A stretch of 64,000 nt of DNA from Stenomitos rutilans HA7619-LM2 (GTDB taxonomy: Bacteria; Cyanobacteriota; Cyanobacteriia; Leptolyngbyales; Leptolyngbyaceae). Each line of letters starts with the position of its first letter. The first letter of the stretch is position 1. The stretch lies in the NCBI GenBank assembly GCA_019358945.1, contig JAHHIE010000005.1:62001-126000 (forward strand). The letters are read 5' to 3'. Position numbers and translations under genes: made by a program. Positions 44,480-53,963 of this stretch are shown here, one piece after another. Under the pieces are notes generated by a model. That model did not search any database. It saw only the letters and a program-made list of their open reading frames with translations, and was not told where the DNA came from.

Positions 44480-45841
44480 TTACAGTGCAGCATCTACAGC
44501 TTGGAAAAAATGCCCAATCAGGTAGAGAGAGCCGCACAGAACCGTGAGAGGAGCGTCTGTCTTTGGCTTCATTCTTGTTGCGCTTGGCTGATCGCTTGTG
44601 GCGGCTTCTAACGCGGGAAGCACATCGAGATAAGTTTGACAGGCTGCCAGGTCAGGGCAAACCTCGTAGGCTAAGGCGGCCAATTTCTCAGGGTCGGCGG
44701 TGCTATGGTCGGGGACAGGCACGAGGTAGAGCCGATCGCCCCCTCGCAGCAGTGCCTTAAATACATCGGCATGATCTTTTGTGGAGAGCATGCCCATGAC
44801 CCAATGAATTTGGGTGCTGCGGTTGCTGACGATCGCGGGACTATCCATAAACTGCCGCAAAACTTCTGCGCTGGCAGGATTGTGGGCACCATCAATCAGA
44901 ATCTTGTGTCCTTCCCAATGGAACCATTGCAAGCGTCCTGCCCATCTCGTTTTAGCGATGCCGTTGACGATCGTCGCGTCCGATATTTGCCATCCTTGCT
45001 GTCGTAGCACCTGAAGCGCGGCGATCGCGAGTGCTGCGTTATGGCGCTGAATGTCTCCAAGCAGAGGCGATCGATACTTGAGCGCTTTGAGGATAATGAT
45101 GCCTTCTGCTTCGAGATCAGGCGATTCTGGCTGAATGTCGTACTCTTCCACACCTTGATATTCTGCCCATCCATCGCCCAAAGCTTTTGCAGGCTGAGGA
45201 TACACCGTCAAGCACTCTAGCTCAGCCGTGCGACGATGAATGACCGCAGCTGCTTCTGACGGTAGTTGCCCAATGACGGCGATGCCACTGTGCTTAAGAA
45301 TGCCTGCTTTTTCCCAGGCGATGTCTGCCAGCGTAGGCCCCAAGCGCTGCCAGTGTTCACGGCTGATGGAGGTAATGATGCTCACAAGGGGACGATCGCA
45401 CACGTTAGTAGCATCCAGTCGTCCACCCAGCCCTACTTCGATAACTGCGATGTCAACATGCTGTTGTGCAAAGTAAAGCCATGCAGCAGCTGTGAAAACC
45501 TCAAACTGAGTCGGGGACGGATCAAGTGATTGACTGGCAGCGATGACTTGCTGAAGTACCTGTTCCAGATCGGAAGTAGCGATCGGCTGCTCATTGACGC
45601 AAATGCGCTCTTCCCAACGCACCAGATGCGGCGAGGTATAGCGTCCCACCCGATAGCCTGCCTCCGTCAGCACCGCAGAAAGATACGCACAAACCGATCC
45701 TTTGCCGTTGCTCCCCGCCACATGGACAATCGGCACCTGCTCATGGGGGTTGCCCAGTGCCTTTAGAAGCTGCTGAATCGATTCTAACCCCAGCCGTACC
45801 CCAAAGCGGGCAAATGTTTGTAGTGTTGCATCGATGTCCAA
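44480..45841 (-). CDS. folC: Dihydrofolate synthase/folylpolyglutamate synthase
   Basis: A 453-residue Mur-ligase-family enzyme that adds glutamate to dihydropteroate and folates. The P-loop is HVAGSNGKGSVCAYL (residues 40-54). YTSPHLVRWEERI, VIEVGLGGRLDATNV and the C-terminal DGAHNPASAEVLRQF are typical. A short insertion (ATSDQPSATRMKPKTDAP) precedes the last strand. The only fitting start is TTG at 45841, next to CGCAGAGA repeat sequence that acts as a weak ribosome site. It converges with the fused oxidoreductase gene. Confidence 0.93.
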   Translation of the reverse strand: MDIDATLQTFARFGVRLGLESIQQLLKALGNPHEQVPIVHVAGSNGKGSVCAYLSAVLTEAGYRVGRYTSPHLVRWEERICVNEQPIATSDLEQVLQQVIAASQSLDPSPTQFEVFTAAAWLYFAQQHVDIAVIEVGLGGRLDATNVCDRPLVSIITSISREHWQRLGPTLADIAWEKAGILKHSGIAVIGQLPSEAAAVIHRRTAELECLTVYPQPAKALGDGWAEYQGVEEYDIQPESPDLEAEGIIILKALKYRSPLLGDIQRHNAALAIAALQVLRQQGWQISDATIVNGIAKTRWAGRLQWFHWEGHKILIDGAHNPASAEVLRQFMDSPAIVSNRSTQIHWVMGMLSTKDHADVFKALLRGGDRLYLVPVPDHSTADPEKLAALAYEVCPDLAACQTYLDVLPALEAATSDQPSATRMKPKTDAPLTVLCGSLYLIGHFFQAVDAAL

Positions 45842-45847
45842 AATCTC

Positions 45848-45912
45848 TGCGCTCTCTGCGTCTCTGCGATTCCTTTTACTATTTTAGGCTGTACCGCAGA
45901 GGCACGAAAGAA
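45848..45912. repeat. CGCAGAG-type inverted repeats upstream of folC
   Basis: CTCTGCGCTCTCTGCGTCTC (45846-45865) faces ACCGCAGAGGCACG (45893-45906). It belongs to the same family as 5337-5393. Confidence 0.6.
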
Positions 45913-45914
45913 GA

Positions 45915-47195
45915 CTATTTGGGATCGACGATCGCACCCATAAACAATATCGTTCCCGTCCGATTATCACGGATGGCGCAGAAAAAGGGACGATCGACCA
46001 CCATTCGAAACGGTTCATTCATCGGCATGGAGGTTGCCACAATGCCGACTGACGTTGCTGCCGCTGCTTCCGTACCTTCTTCGTTCATGTCCACAAAGGT
46101 TTTATGTTTCACCTGATCGATTTTGGTAGAGGCTGTACTTAGTGCGTCAAAGTTAGCCTTGCTGGCATCGAAGGCGATCGGCATGCCCAGAGCCGATAAT
46201 GCTTTTTTCAGTTCCACCTCATATTCCAGCTTAAAACGAGGCACCTGCACAGAACCGGGTTGGGTGCGAAACCGACTCATCCACTGCTGCCAACTCTCAG
46301 CGGTCAGCGTTTTAGTAAAGTCTGGCAGGTTAAAAGATTTCTTTGGCAAAAAGAGAACCATGCTGACCTGTTTTTTGTCGTAGGGAAGGCTAACCGCTTG
46401 AAACTGATTGGTTTCGTAATACTTGTAGCTGCCCGTTTGCGCCATCATTGGGTGGCGCTTTTGGCTACCATCTGCCCGGTAAAACGGCTTATTAACCGTG
46501 TCAGTCTTATCAAAGGCTTTCGCCCAGGTGCCTTTAAAGTAGATGGCATTGATTAGAAACATCACATCATCGGGTTTCAGACTATCTACAATCTGGCTAA
46601 TTTTGCCGCGAGTGTTTTCTTTCACCCAGTTGTTGATTGTCGCTGTGGCATTAGGAGCCGCAAAGTCCAAATCGGTTACCTGTGCGCCGTAAAATTTCTG
46701 ATTATGTTGAATGAAGGCTGGCTTGAAGGGAACGCCTTGCCGTGCCCAAAGTGAGTTTGCGATCGCAAGCTGCACGCCTGCATCAGGAGTCTCAAGCAAC
46801 GCTTTCAGAGTTGCGTTTGCCTGGTTGAGTTCAGTTAAACTCATCCCTTGAAGCTCAAGAGTTTTTGCCATCTGCTGCTGCGTTTCACCGCTTGCACCGT
46901 TGTAAGCCATCGACAGCGCGATCGCAATACTGGACGGTGATACAAACACATTCTGGTTGCCCTCCTGCTTAAGCAACTCTGAAAACAGCTTGAAACCAAA
47001 GGTAGTATTCGCAGTGACTAGCTTCGGATTGACAGCTTGAGGCTTCTGCATCGCGATCGTCTGAGGTGGTTGAAGCGGTTGCGGACTGGCGATCGCTGGA
47101 TGCACACTCGTTGCCTTCAAGCATCCCATCAAACCCAGTAGCATCAAGCTACCGCTCACAATCGCACCTGTATGCCGCAAGCTACAATGACTCAT
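45915..47195 (-). CDS. Serpin, predicted lipoprotein
   Basis: A 426-residue serine-protease inhibitor. The signal peptide ends in the lipobox LLGLMGC, so the protein is probably anchored outside the plasma membrane. The serpin body (from ANTTFGFKLFSELLKQ) shows NVFVSPSSIAIALSM, VMFLINAIYFKGTW and the hinge EEGTEAAAATS, which has the small residues needed for loop insertion and so indicates an inhibitory serpin. Counting 17 residues from the hinge Glu places the scissile bond near VAT-SM. FRMVVDRPFFCAIRD ends the family signature. ATG at 47195 has AGGAG 8 nt before it. Serpins are scarce in bacteria; the target protease is unknown. Confidence 0.93.
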   Translation of the reverse strand: MSHCSLRHTGAIVSGSLMLLGLMGCLKATSVHPAIASPQPLQPPQTIAMQKPQAVNPKLVTANTTFGFKLFSELLKQEGNQNVFVSPSSIAIALSMAYNGASGETQQQMAKTLELQGMSLTELNQANATLKALLETPDAGVQLAIANSLWARQGVPFKPAFIQHNQKFYGAQVTDLDFAAPNATATINNWVKENTRGKISQIVDSLKPDDVMFLINAIYFKGTWAKAFDKTDTVNKPFYRADGSQKRHPMMAQTGSYKYYETNQFQAVSLPYDKKQVSMVLFLPKKSFNLPDFTKTLTAESWQQWMSRFRTQPGSVQVPRFKLEYEVELKKALSALGMPIAFDASKANFDALSTASTKIDQVKHKTFVDMNEEGTEAAAATSVGIVATSMPMNEPFRMVVDRPFFCAIRDNRTGTILFMGAIVDPK

Positions 47196-47335
47196 TTTCA
47201 CACTCCTGATCAAATGCTGCATGATGCTTTCTACACTTCCACGATCTTATGTTCGGGATGGAAGGACGCGATCGTTGCAGATTCAGTCACTAACCGTAAG
47301 GAGGACACTCTCTTTGCTAGAGCGCGTTATCAATT

Positions 47336-47476
47336 AAGCTTTTGGTATCTGTTGTAAAATTTCAGCCAGTGTCGAGTCTTGAAACCGCGCCTCACGTTCT
47401 TCTGTATAATTTCCATACCCTGTCGAAAACTGATTGAGAAAGCGGAGGGTATTGGCAATGCCGAGCTCTTACATCA
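47336..47476 (-). pseudogene. Fragment of a small protein next to the decayed PIN gene
   Basis: The minus strand reads IANTLRFLNQFSTGYGNYTEE and then REARFQDSTLAEILQQIPKA before a stop. The -GYGNYTEER- pattern resembles small cyanobacterial proteins found beside PIN genes, by my recollection. There is no start codon in the frame; TAA precedes it. Confidence 0.4.
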
Positions 47477-47525
47477 GAAGTGCGATCGCTTCTTGAGTGG
47501 TTTGGTTAAGAGATTTGGGCTGAGT

Positions 47526-47790
47526 TATGTTGATAGCTCTGCAATTAACTCTAAAGTTGAAACCACTTTCGTCGGCTGAGTCTCTGCTAGTTTTGCTCGT
47601 CTCAGAAATCGGTCATCACAGGTGCAAAAGTAATCGGCTTGAGCTGCGATCGCCGAGGCTAAGTGCAACGCATCCAACGGTTTGATGCCCAACTCCACGA
47701 ATGCTTGGGCGCGATGCTCGATCGACTAGCTGCGCAGCATCTCATGAGCAGCAATGTATCTGTTTTGGGAAAAATCTAGCGATCGCACCC
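47526..47790 (-). pseudogene. PIN-domain (VapC-like) gene remnant
   Basis: The minus strand reads VELGIKPLDALHLASAIAAQ and then ADYFCTCDDRFLRRAKL, the second half of a PIN domain with its Asp-rich metal residues. Before it, AAHEMLRS is followed by a stop codon (TAG at about 47727-47729) and then SIEHRAQAF. The first half with the initial Asp is not found. It is therefore inactive. Confidence 0.75.
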
Positions 47791-48037
47791 ATTGGTTTCT
47801 CACAAAAGCGGCTCTCACCAACAGTCCGATCTCTCTCACAAAGGGCATCGATCGCACCCCATCATTTCAGCCGCATCTGCCACCGTGCGATCGTTGTTTT
47901 GTCAGCACCATGCGATCGTTTGGCAGATTTGAAACCTTTAGTGTCAAAGATTTTAGCGATCGTCGCCAAAGGTTAGGCTATTGTAGTTGACACATAAAAA
48001 ATAGAGCATAGACAATAACCACTCTCTCATGAGCTTA

Positions 48038-49006
48038 CTAACTGGCGTCTGGGGTACCGAGCCTTACCTTACAGGCTCGAATAAGCTCTTGGTGAGCCTC
48101 ATACGCCGCTGTTGCCGTAGCATTTAGTTCATCTCTTTTCTTCCAACGAGGATTTGCATCATCAAACTCATCCAGTTCCATAGAAAAGATATCGCCCTCA
48201 TCCCCCGATCTCCATCCGTTCACGCTTAGCCCATCTCGGAATGAGATCAGCTTTTCCATAAAATCTGTTCGCTTGCTTTCAAGGTGAGGGTCTATGAACT
48301 CATACAGCGCATTTCCCCAATCGTGGATGAAATCGTTAACTCCAGTTAACCATCTGTAAGGGAATGCGCCTCCAAGATCCCAATCACGAAGGAAAAATGC
48401 TGTAGTGCCGTTTGAAGGAAACTGCTCCAAGAGCTTAGCAAATAGCAGTCGATCAGATCGTATCGATGAATTTGTAGTGGGAGTCGAGAATAGAATACCA
48501 CTGCCGCACATTACCTTAAGTGCTTCAGTAAGCTTGAAGACGAGATCTTTATGAACCTCTCGATAAGTCTGCTTATCTGCATTCGGATGGAGAGTGAAGG
48601 TAATTGGCCAACGGCGTGTGGCAAGATTGAAGGGCATTTGGTCTTTTGGACTTCCAAACGCATCATTCATTACTAAGATTAACCGTTCATCACTAAGCGA
48701 GTGTAGTGCAAATCCGAGCTCAATAAGGACATTGGCGTTCGCGCAAAGCCTGCCTTCAGCGGATTCTGAAGTAAAGGATACGTCAGCAACAAAAGCAGAA
48801 CTCGCTTCAATCTTTGAGAAAATTGTATACACGATTTCTGGCGATCCTGGTGTCCCTTTTGTATCGTGATCTACTTCTGGACGCTCATCAAGTCCATAAT
48901 CTCGTTTGATAACGCGCATTGCGTCTTTAAGAGCATCTCGAATAAAGTACCGATTGACATTCTCAGGGTGTTCACTTTGCCATGAATAGAAAACTGAGAT
49001 CGTCAT
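48038..49006 (-). CDS. TIR-like putative immune effector or nucleotide-binding protein
   Basis: A 322-residue protein. It starts TISVFYSWQSEHPENVNRYF (FYSWQS at residues 6-11), the first strand and loop of a TIR-like fold known from bacterial defence proteins. AFVADVSFTS and NANVLIELGFAL (Glu96 at the place of the catalytic or ligand Glu) follow, then ERLILVMNDAFG and PFNLATRRWPITF. Residues 170-322 form a separate, unrecognised helical domain with several Trp. Such folds often hydrolyse NAD or bind a nucleotide signal. The gene stands alone; no sensor gene is adjacent. The start ATG at 49006 is the first in frame. Confidence 0.75.
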   Translation of the reverse strand: MTISVFYSWQSEHPENVNRYFIRDALKDAMRVIKRDYGLDERPEVDHDTKGTPGSPEIVYTIFSKIEASSAFVADVSFTSESAEGRLCANANVLIELGFALHSLSDERLILVMNDAFGSPKDQMPFNLATRRWPITFTLHPNADKQTYREVHKDLVFKLTEALKVMCGSGILFSTPTTNSSIRSDRLLFAKLLEQFPSNGTTAFFLRDWDLGGAFPYRWLTGVNDFIHDWGNALYEFIDPHLESKRTDFMEKLISFRDGLSVNGWRSGDEGDIFSMELDEFDDANPRWKKRDELNATATAAYEAHQELIRACKVRLGTPDAS

Positions 49007-49362
49007 ATTTCACTGTATTCGCAACACTTGTTTAGACAGACCCTTACCATCTAAGAGCTTTAAGTTAGACAATTAGACCGAAATCGCGCTGTCTAAAATC
49101 TGATCGAGGTAATTAGGCTGCGACTTGCTAAGCAGTAGCCTTCTACAAGGATAGCGATTATTGCTTGTGCTCAAACCATTGTCACTTCTGCTAGAGCGAT
49201 CGTTACTCACGATGAATCTGATCTTGACTACACTCCATCGATCAACCTTGCCCTGTGCCTAGAACGCTAGCGGTTCTCTCAGCACCGTGGCAGCACCGAG
49301 AGGCATCAAGGCACAGGTTAGAATCCTATTAGAATCAGTGAAAGGGCAACGAGGAACGGGTG
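49007..49362. other. Intergenic with a hairpin
   Basis: CCTGTGCCT (49252-49260) pairs with AGGCACAGG (49309-49317), with further partial pairing inside. It sits about 50 nt before the Uma2 gene. Nothing else recognised. Confidence 0.5.
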
Positions 49363-50013
49363 ATGCTGCTGCTGGAAGACCTCTCTCAATGGTTAGAGCT
49401 AGATGACCCGGAAGAACGGCGAGTGATCTCTAACGTCTCCTGGTCACAATACGAAGCATTGCTGACCCGGATGGGAGACAGTCTGGCGTATCGCATCAAC
49501 TATTTAGATGGAGTTCTGGAAATTGTGGCACCCAGCCGTCGGCATGAAAGTGGCAAAACTCGCATTGGGACACTTTTAGAAATCTATTTTCTGGAGACGG
49601 ATACCGAATATTTCCCCACTGGCTCCACGACCTTTCGCAACGCAGACAAACGAGTTGGAACGGAGCCAGATGAAAGCTACTGCATTGGCACCGATAAAGC
49701 GGTTCCTGATCTGGCGATCGAAGTGGTGGTAACGAGCGGCGATCTTAATCGACTGGAACGGTTTCAGCGCTTGGGAGTCCAGGAGGTCTGGTTCTGGCAA
49801 AACAACTGCTTCCTGCTGTATCACCTGCGTGCAGAGAACCTGGAGCAATGGGCGCAAACCTTTGGCTATGAGGCGATCGACCAGAGTGAACTGCTTCCCA
49901 ACCTGGATATGACATTGCTGAGTGAGTGTGTGCAGAATCCTAATCCACTGGCGGCAGCAAAGGCGTTCCAGCAAGGAATTCGCGATCGCCACTGCCTTAA
50001 CCATCGTTGCTGA
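49363..50013 (+). CDS. Uma2-family (DUF820) endonuclease-like protein
   Basis: A 216-residue PD-(D/E)xK-fold protein of the Uma2 family, very abundant in cyanobacteria. YRINYLDGVLEIVAPS (first conserved Glu), PDLAIEVVVTSGDLNRLERFQRLGV (the D-x-E-V core, written in parts) and EVWFWQNNCFLLYHL are the family landmarks. The C-terminus (PLAAAKAFQQGI) is also typical. The ATG at 49363 follows AGGAAC; GTG at 49360 is adjacent. Biological role is not known for the family. Confidence 0.88.
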   Translation: MLLLEDLSQWLELDDPEERRVISNVSWSQYEALLTRMGDSLAYRINYLDGVLEIVAPSRRHESGKTRIGTLLEIYFLETDTEYFPTGSTTFRNADKRVGTEPDESYCIGTDKAVPDLAIEVVVTSGDLNRLERFQRLGVQEVWFWQNNCFLLYHLRAENLEQWAQTFGYEAIDQSELLPNLDMTLLSECVQNPNPLAAAKAFQQGIRDRHCLNHRC

Positions 50014-50015
50014 TG

Positions 50016-50225
50016 TTACGTTGAACCCAGCGATCGTTACTTATGCTCAAGCGGTGGTTACCAACGAAGAAGCTGTGGTTACTTACACTCAAGCGGTGGT
50101 TACTTCCGTTCAAGCTGCGGTTACTTATGCTTGAGTTATGTTTACTTACGCTCAAGCTGTGGTTAGTAATGATGAAGCTGTGGTTACTAGCATTAAAGCT
50201 GTGGTTACTAACATTGAAGTTACCG
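50016..50225. repeat. 21-bp minisatellite, ten units, between the Uma2 gene and alaS
   Basis: Ten degenerate 21-bp units begin at 50016, 50037, 50058 and so on, each starting TTAC or TTAG and most ending AAGCTGTGG or a variant. The units keep exact length, so they can be read as heptapeptides. On the plus strand (VVTYAQA, VVTNEEA type) one TGA interrupts them at 50132-50134. On the minus strand (NHSLSVS, NHSFNAS type) the frame 49997-50242 is open throughout. Confidence 0.9.
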
Positions 50226-50354
50226 TAAAGCAAATAAAGCAAGGAGCAAATAAAGTAAATAGCGAATTAACCCCGATCGCAGTGGGAGATTGGCTAGTTC
50301 ATGCGGCATCATTAAGATCAGCGAATAATTTCTTACAGTCCCCCACCACGTTTC
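50226..50354. other. alaS upstream region
   Basis: The stretch after the minisatellite carries AAATAAAGCAAGGAGCAAATAAAG-type sequence in part and presumably the alaS promoter; no box is clear. Confidence 0.4.
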
Positions 50355-52982
50355 ATGGCTACTCCTCCTAGCGGCACTCAAATTCGGCAAACCTTTCTCG
50401 ACTTCTACGCAGCCAGAGGGCACACGATTCTGCCCAGTGCTTCTTTGGTGCCGGAAGATCCTACCGTGCTGTTGACGATCGCCGGGATGTTGCCGTTCAA
50501 ACCGATCTTTTTGGGACAGCGTCCGGCTGAGTTTCCTCGCGCGACGACTTCGCAGAAGTGCATTCGCACCAACGACATCGAGAATGTGGGACGCACGGCG
50601 CGGCACCACACCTTCTTCGAGATGCTGGGAAACTTCAGCTTTGGGGATTATTTCAAACAGCAGGCGATCGCGTGGGCGTGGGAACTGTCTACGAAGGTCT
50701 ACGGCTTGCCACCGGAACGCCTGATCGTGAGCGTCTTTGAAGACGACGATGAGGCCTTTGCAATCTGGCGAGACGAAATTGGCATTCCGGCTCATCGGAT
50801 TCAGCGCATGGGTGAGAAAGATAACTTCTGGGTGTCGGGGCCTACGGGGCCATGCGGACCGTGTTCTGAAATCTACTACGACTTCCATCCCGAAAAGGGC
50901 GATGCACACATTGACCTGGAAGATGACGCCCGGTTTATTGAGTTCTACAATCTGGTGTTCATGCAGTACAACCGGGATACGGCAGGTACTTTGACCCCAC
51001 TGCAAAACAAGAATATTGACACCGGGTTAGGTCTGGAACGGATGGCACAAATCCTCCAGAAGGTGCCCAATAACTATGAGACTGACCTGATCTTTCCGAT
51101 TATCCAGAAGGCAGCGTCGATCGCCAACGTCGATTATGCTACCGCTGACGGAGCAACCAAAATCGCGCTTAAGGTCATTGGAGATCACATTCGTGCCGTC
51201 GTTCACATGATTGCCGATGGCATTGTGGCTTCCAACGAAGGTCGCGGCTACGTGCTGCGTCGCTTGATTCGTCGCGTCATTCGCTACGGTCGCTTGATTG
51301 GCATCGATCGCGAGTTCACGCCCAAAGTTGCTGAAACCGCGATCGCCCTTTCAGAGTCTGCTTATCCCAACGTGCGCGTCATGGAGCGAACCATCAAAGT
51401 CGCGCTGCAACGCGAAGAAATTAATTTTCTCAAGACGCTCGATAAGGGCGAACATCTGCTGGCAGAAATCGCCGCGCAAGTTGGTGTAGGTGGGCAAATT
51501 TCGGGCAAAGATGCCTTTAAGCTCTACGACACACACGGCTTTCCTCTAGAACTAACAGAAGAGATTGCAGCTGAACGAGAATTGACCGTCGATGTCGCTG
51601 GGTTTGAAGCCGAAATGGATAAGCAACGGCGGCTCTCCCAAATGGCGCACACGACCATTGACCTCACGGCTCAAGGCTCTCTCGATCAACTCGCAGCCCA
51701 CATCGAGCAAACCGAGTTTGTGGGCTATACCCAACCCGTCACCGAAGCTGTTGCGCAAGTATTGATGGTGAACGGCAAACCCAAACAAACGGTAGAAGCA
51801 GGCACAGAGGTTCAGGTTGTGCTGGATGAAACGCCGTTTTACGCCGAGTCAGGCGGGCAAGTTGGCGATCGCGGCTACCTCTCTGGCGACGACGTTCTGG
51901 TACGCATTGAGGACGTGCAAAAAGAGTCGGCGTTCTTCGTCCACTATGGTCGTGTAGAACGAGGCACGCTACATACAGGTGATACCGTTACAGCGCAGAT
52001 TGACCTTGCTTGCCGTCGTCGCGTTCAGGCACACCACACCGCAACGCACCTCCTCCAATCGGCATTGAAAAAGCTGGTGGATGACAACATTTCGCAGGCG
52101 GGTTCGCTGGTCTCCTTCGATCGCCTCCGCTTTGACTTTCATTGCCCCCGTCCCCTCACACTTGACGAACTCCAGCAGGTTGAAGAGCAGGTCAACACCT
52201 GGATTGCTGAAGCGCATTATGCTCAGACATCCATCATGTCGATCGCCGAAGCAAAGGCAAAAGGCGCGATCGCCATGTTTGGCGAAAAATACGGCAGCGA
52301 AGTCCGCGTGCTGGATGTGGCAGGTGTATCGATAGAACTGTGTGGCGGCACCCATGTCAGCAATACCGCCGAAATTGGTCTGTTCAAAATCGTTTCTGAA
52401 ACAGGCGTTGCGGCTGGCATTCGTCGCATTGAAGCCATTGCGGGTACGGCAGTGCTGGAATACCTGAACCTGCGCGATGCGATCGTCCGTGACCTGAGCG
52501 ATCGCTTCAAGGTGAAGCCAGAAGAAATTGGCGATCGCATCACGTCTCTGCAAACCGAACTCAAAACCACTCAAAAGCAACTCGAAACCGTTAAAGGACA
52601 GCTTGCCCTCGCTAAAGCTGATAGTCTTTTGACGCAGGCTGAACCCGTTGGCGAATTCCACATTCTCATTGCTCAACTGGATGGCGTTGACCCCGAATCC
52701 CTCAAAACCGCTGCGGAACAGCTTCAGCAAAAGTTGACCAATGGCGCGGTTGTTCTTGGTTCCGTGCCCGAAGCGGATAAGGTCAGCCTAGTCGCTGCCT
52801 TCAGCCCTGCCGTGATTCAGAAAGGACTTCAGGCTGAGAAACTGGTAGGCGCGATCGCCAAACTCACAGGCGGCGGCGGCGGCGGTCGTCCTAACCTCGC
52901 TCAAGCAGGCGGACGCGATGCCAGCAAACTACCAGAAGCACTCGCAGAAGCCAAAAATCAGCTAATCTCTGGTTTGAGCTAA
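50355..52982 (+). CDS. alaS: Alanyl-tRNA synthetase
   Basis: An 875-residue class II synthetase that charges tRNA-Ala and edits Ser/Gly errors. The catalytic domain (about 1-260) shows [20 protein letters not shown] in part, [26 protein letters not shown] and [12 protein letters not shown]. The tRNA-binding domain follows; the editing domain has HHTATHLL and CGGTHV (zinc ligands, about 560-670). A coiled coil and C-Ala domain end with the Gly-rich [15 protein letters not shown]. Full length. The ATG at 50355 is the family start but lacks a strong ribosome site. A 21-bp minisatellite ends 129 nt upstream. Confidence 0.96.
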   Translation: MATPPSGTQIRQTFLDFYAARGHTILPSASLVPEDPTVLLTIAGMLPFKPIFLGQRPAEFPRATTSQKCIRTNDIENVGRTARHHTFFEMLGNFSFGDYFKQQAIAWAWELSTKVYGLPPERLIVSVFEDDDEAFAIWRDEIGIPAHRIQRMGEKDNFWVSGPTGPCGPCSEIYYDFHPEKGDAHIDLEDDARFIEFYNLVFMQYNRDTAGTLTPLQNKNIDTGLGLERMAQILQKVPNNYETDLIFPIIQKAASIANVDYATADGATKIALKVIGDHIRAVVHMIADGIVASNEGRGYVLRRLIRRVIRYGRLIGIDREFTPKVAETAIALSESAYPNVRVMERTIKVALQREEINFLKTLDKGEHLLAEIAAQVGVGGQISGKDAFKLYDTHGFPLELTEEIAAERELTVDVAGFEAEMDKQRRLSQMAHTTIDLTAQGSLDQLAAHIEQTEFVGYTQPVTEAVAQVLMVNGKPKQTVEAGTEVQVVLDETPFYAESGGQVGDRGYLSGDDVLVRIEDVQKESAFFVHYGRVERGTLHTGDTVTAQIDLACRRRVQAHHTATHLLQSALKKLVDDNISQAGSLVSFDRLRFDFHCPRPLTLDELQQVEEQVNTWIAEAHYAQTSIMSIAEAKAKGAIAMFGEKYGSEVRVLDVAGVSIELCGGTHVSNTAEIGLFKIVSETGVAAGIRRIEAIAGTAVLEYLNLRDAIVRDLSDRFKVKPEEIGDRITSLQTELKTTQKQLETVKGQLALAKADSLLTQAEPVGEFHILIAQLDGVDPESLKTAAEQLQQKLTNGAVVLGSVPEADKVSLVAAFSPAVIQKGLQAEKLVGAIAKLTGGGGGGRPNLAQAGGRDASKLPEALAEAKNQLISGLS

Positions 52983-53033
52983 ATTGGTAGACCAGCGAAA
53001 TATTTGCTAAATCGCCCCTCTGGAGGAACGGGC

Positions 53034-53231
53034 TTGGGCAGGAAAAAAGACATTCAGCAGGTTGAAGTGGTTGCAAGAGAATTCAACATGACCCCAGAAG
53101 AACGCAGAGACTTTGGTGATTTTCTAGAAGCAGAAAAACTCAGTGATCATAGTGGCACTAAAAACGATCGCGGTGATTTCACCTATGAAGAACTGAGGCA
53201 AAAAGCGCGAGAATTCTTAGGATTGAGTTAA
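53034..53231 (+). CDS. Small hypothetical protein resembling the end of a polymorphic toxin
   Basis: A 65-residue charged protein (GRKKDIQQVEVVAREFNMTPEE at the start, RGDFTYEELRQKAREFLGL at the end). The R-x-F-G-D-F-[LI]-E and G-D-F-T-Y-x-E-L pattern resembles the last residues of polymorphic toxins as I recall them, which suggests a detached toxin tip. TTG at 53034 has GGAGG 8-12 nt before it, a convincing start. It begins 51 nt after alaS and is followed 25 nt later by another small gene that could encode the cognate immunity protein. Confidence 0.6.
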   Translation: MGRKKDIQQVEVVAREFNMTPEERRDFGDFLEAEKLSDHSGTKNDRGDFTYEELRQKAREFLGLS

Positions 53232-53256
53232 CTGAGTTAAGACATTTCTTAATGCA

Positions 53257-53787
53257 ATGACAATCGAACTTACTCACCAAATTACTGACATTAAAGGGAT
53301 TAATCAGCTCTACGCAATCGCAAGTCGTGTGATTGGTGAGACATGCTGGAAAGCAACTCTCAGCTATGGAGATGAGTTAACGCTTCACTTCGGCGAACAA
53401 ATTCCGTATACTCATCCCTCAATGGCTGGAAAGCACAAGGGGAGTTGGATATTAGGGACACGCGGCACTGCATGGCAATTAAACAATCCATCCGACGCAA
53501 GTGCAACGTTAGATACTAAAGCAGCTATGCTTGATATTTTCAAACGTGAGCTTCGTCAGCTTGAGGGTAATATTTTGCAATCGCTCAAAATTGACTATCC
53601 GGTGCTTGGTCTGACACTAAATTTCAGCCAAGGTATCCACTTAACCATCACCCCTCCTGTCCGTTACGATGAGTTTGACTTGCCCTACTGGGAGTTATTT
53701 ACCCCTGATCATCAAGTTTTGCAGGTCGGTCCTCAGTCAAGTTGGTCATTGATTCAATCCGATCGAAGCCCATCAACTCCGGATTGA
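53257..53787 (+). CDS. Hypothetical protein, candidate immunity partner
   Basis: A 176-residue acidic, beta-rich protein without signal peptide or membrane helix. Recognisable stretches are WKATLSYGDELTLHFGE, GSWILGTRGTAWQL and PYWELFTPDHQVLQVGP, patterns of strands with few helices. I do not recognise the family with certainty. Position directly after the toxin-tip-like gene on the same strand is what suggests immunity. The start has no clear ribosome site. Confidence 0.6.
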   Translation: MTIELTHQITDIKGINQLYAIASRVIGETCWKATLSYGDELTLHFGEQIPYTHPSMAGKHKGSWILGTRGTAWQLNNPSDASATLDTKAAMLDIFKRELRQLEGNILQSLKIDYPVLGLTLNFSQGIHLTITPPVRYDEFDLPYWELFTPDHQVLQVGPQSSWSLIQSDRSPSTPD

Positions 53788-53963
53788 AACGGTCTATGAA
53801 AGTGGTCGAGAAATACCATTACCAAGCACAGAGGTTTAACCTTACTAAGGATCGTGGATTAAATAATCTGTGTAGATTGGGTTAAGGCACATAGCTGGCT
53901 CAACTCAACCTACAAAACTCAAAGCAGCCTTGCAGTAACCTCAAAGAGTCTCAAAGAGTTGCT

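Larger units (their letters stand above)
47196..48037. other. Decayed accessory region between serpin and TIR-like gene
   Basis: It holds the two gene remnants above, plus about 250 bp (47791-48037) with CGATCGCACC-rich sequence and no gene. Confidence 0.6.

Noticed and set aside
50016-50225. CRISPR array
   Set aside because: Units are contiguous 21-bp repeats without spacers and no cas genes are near.
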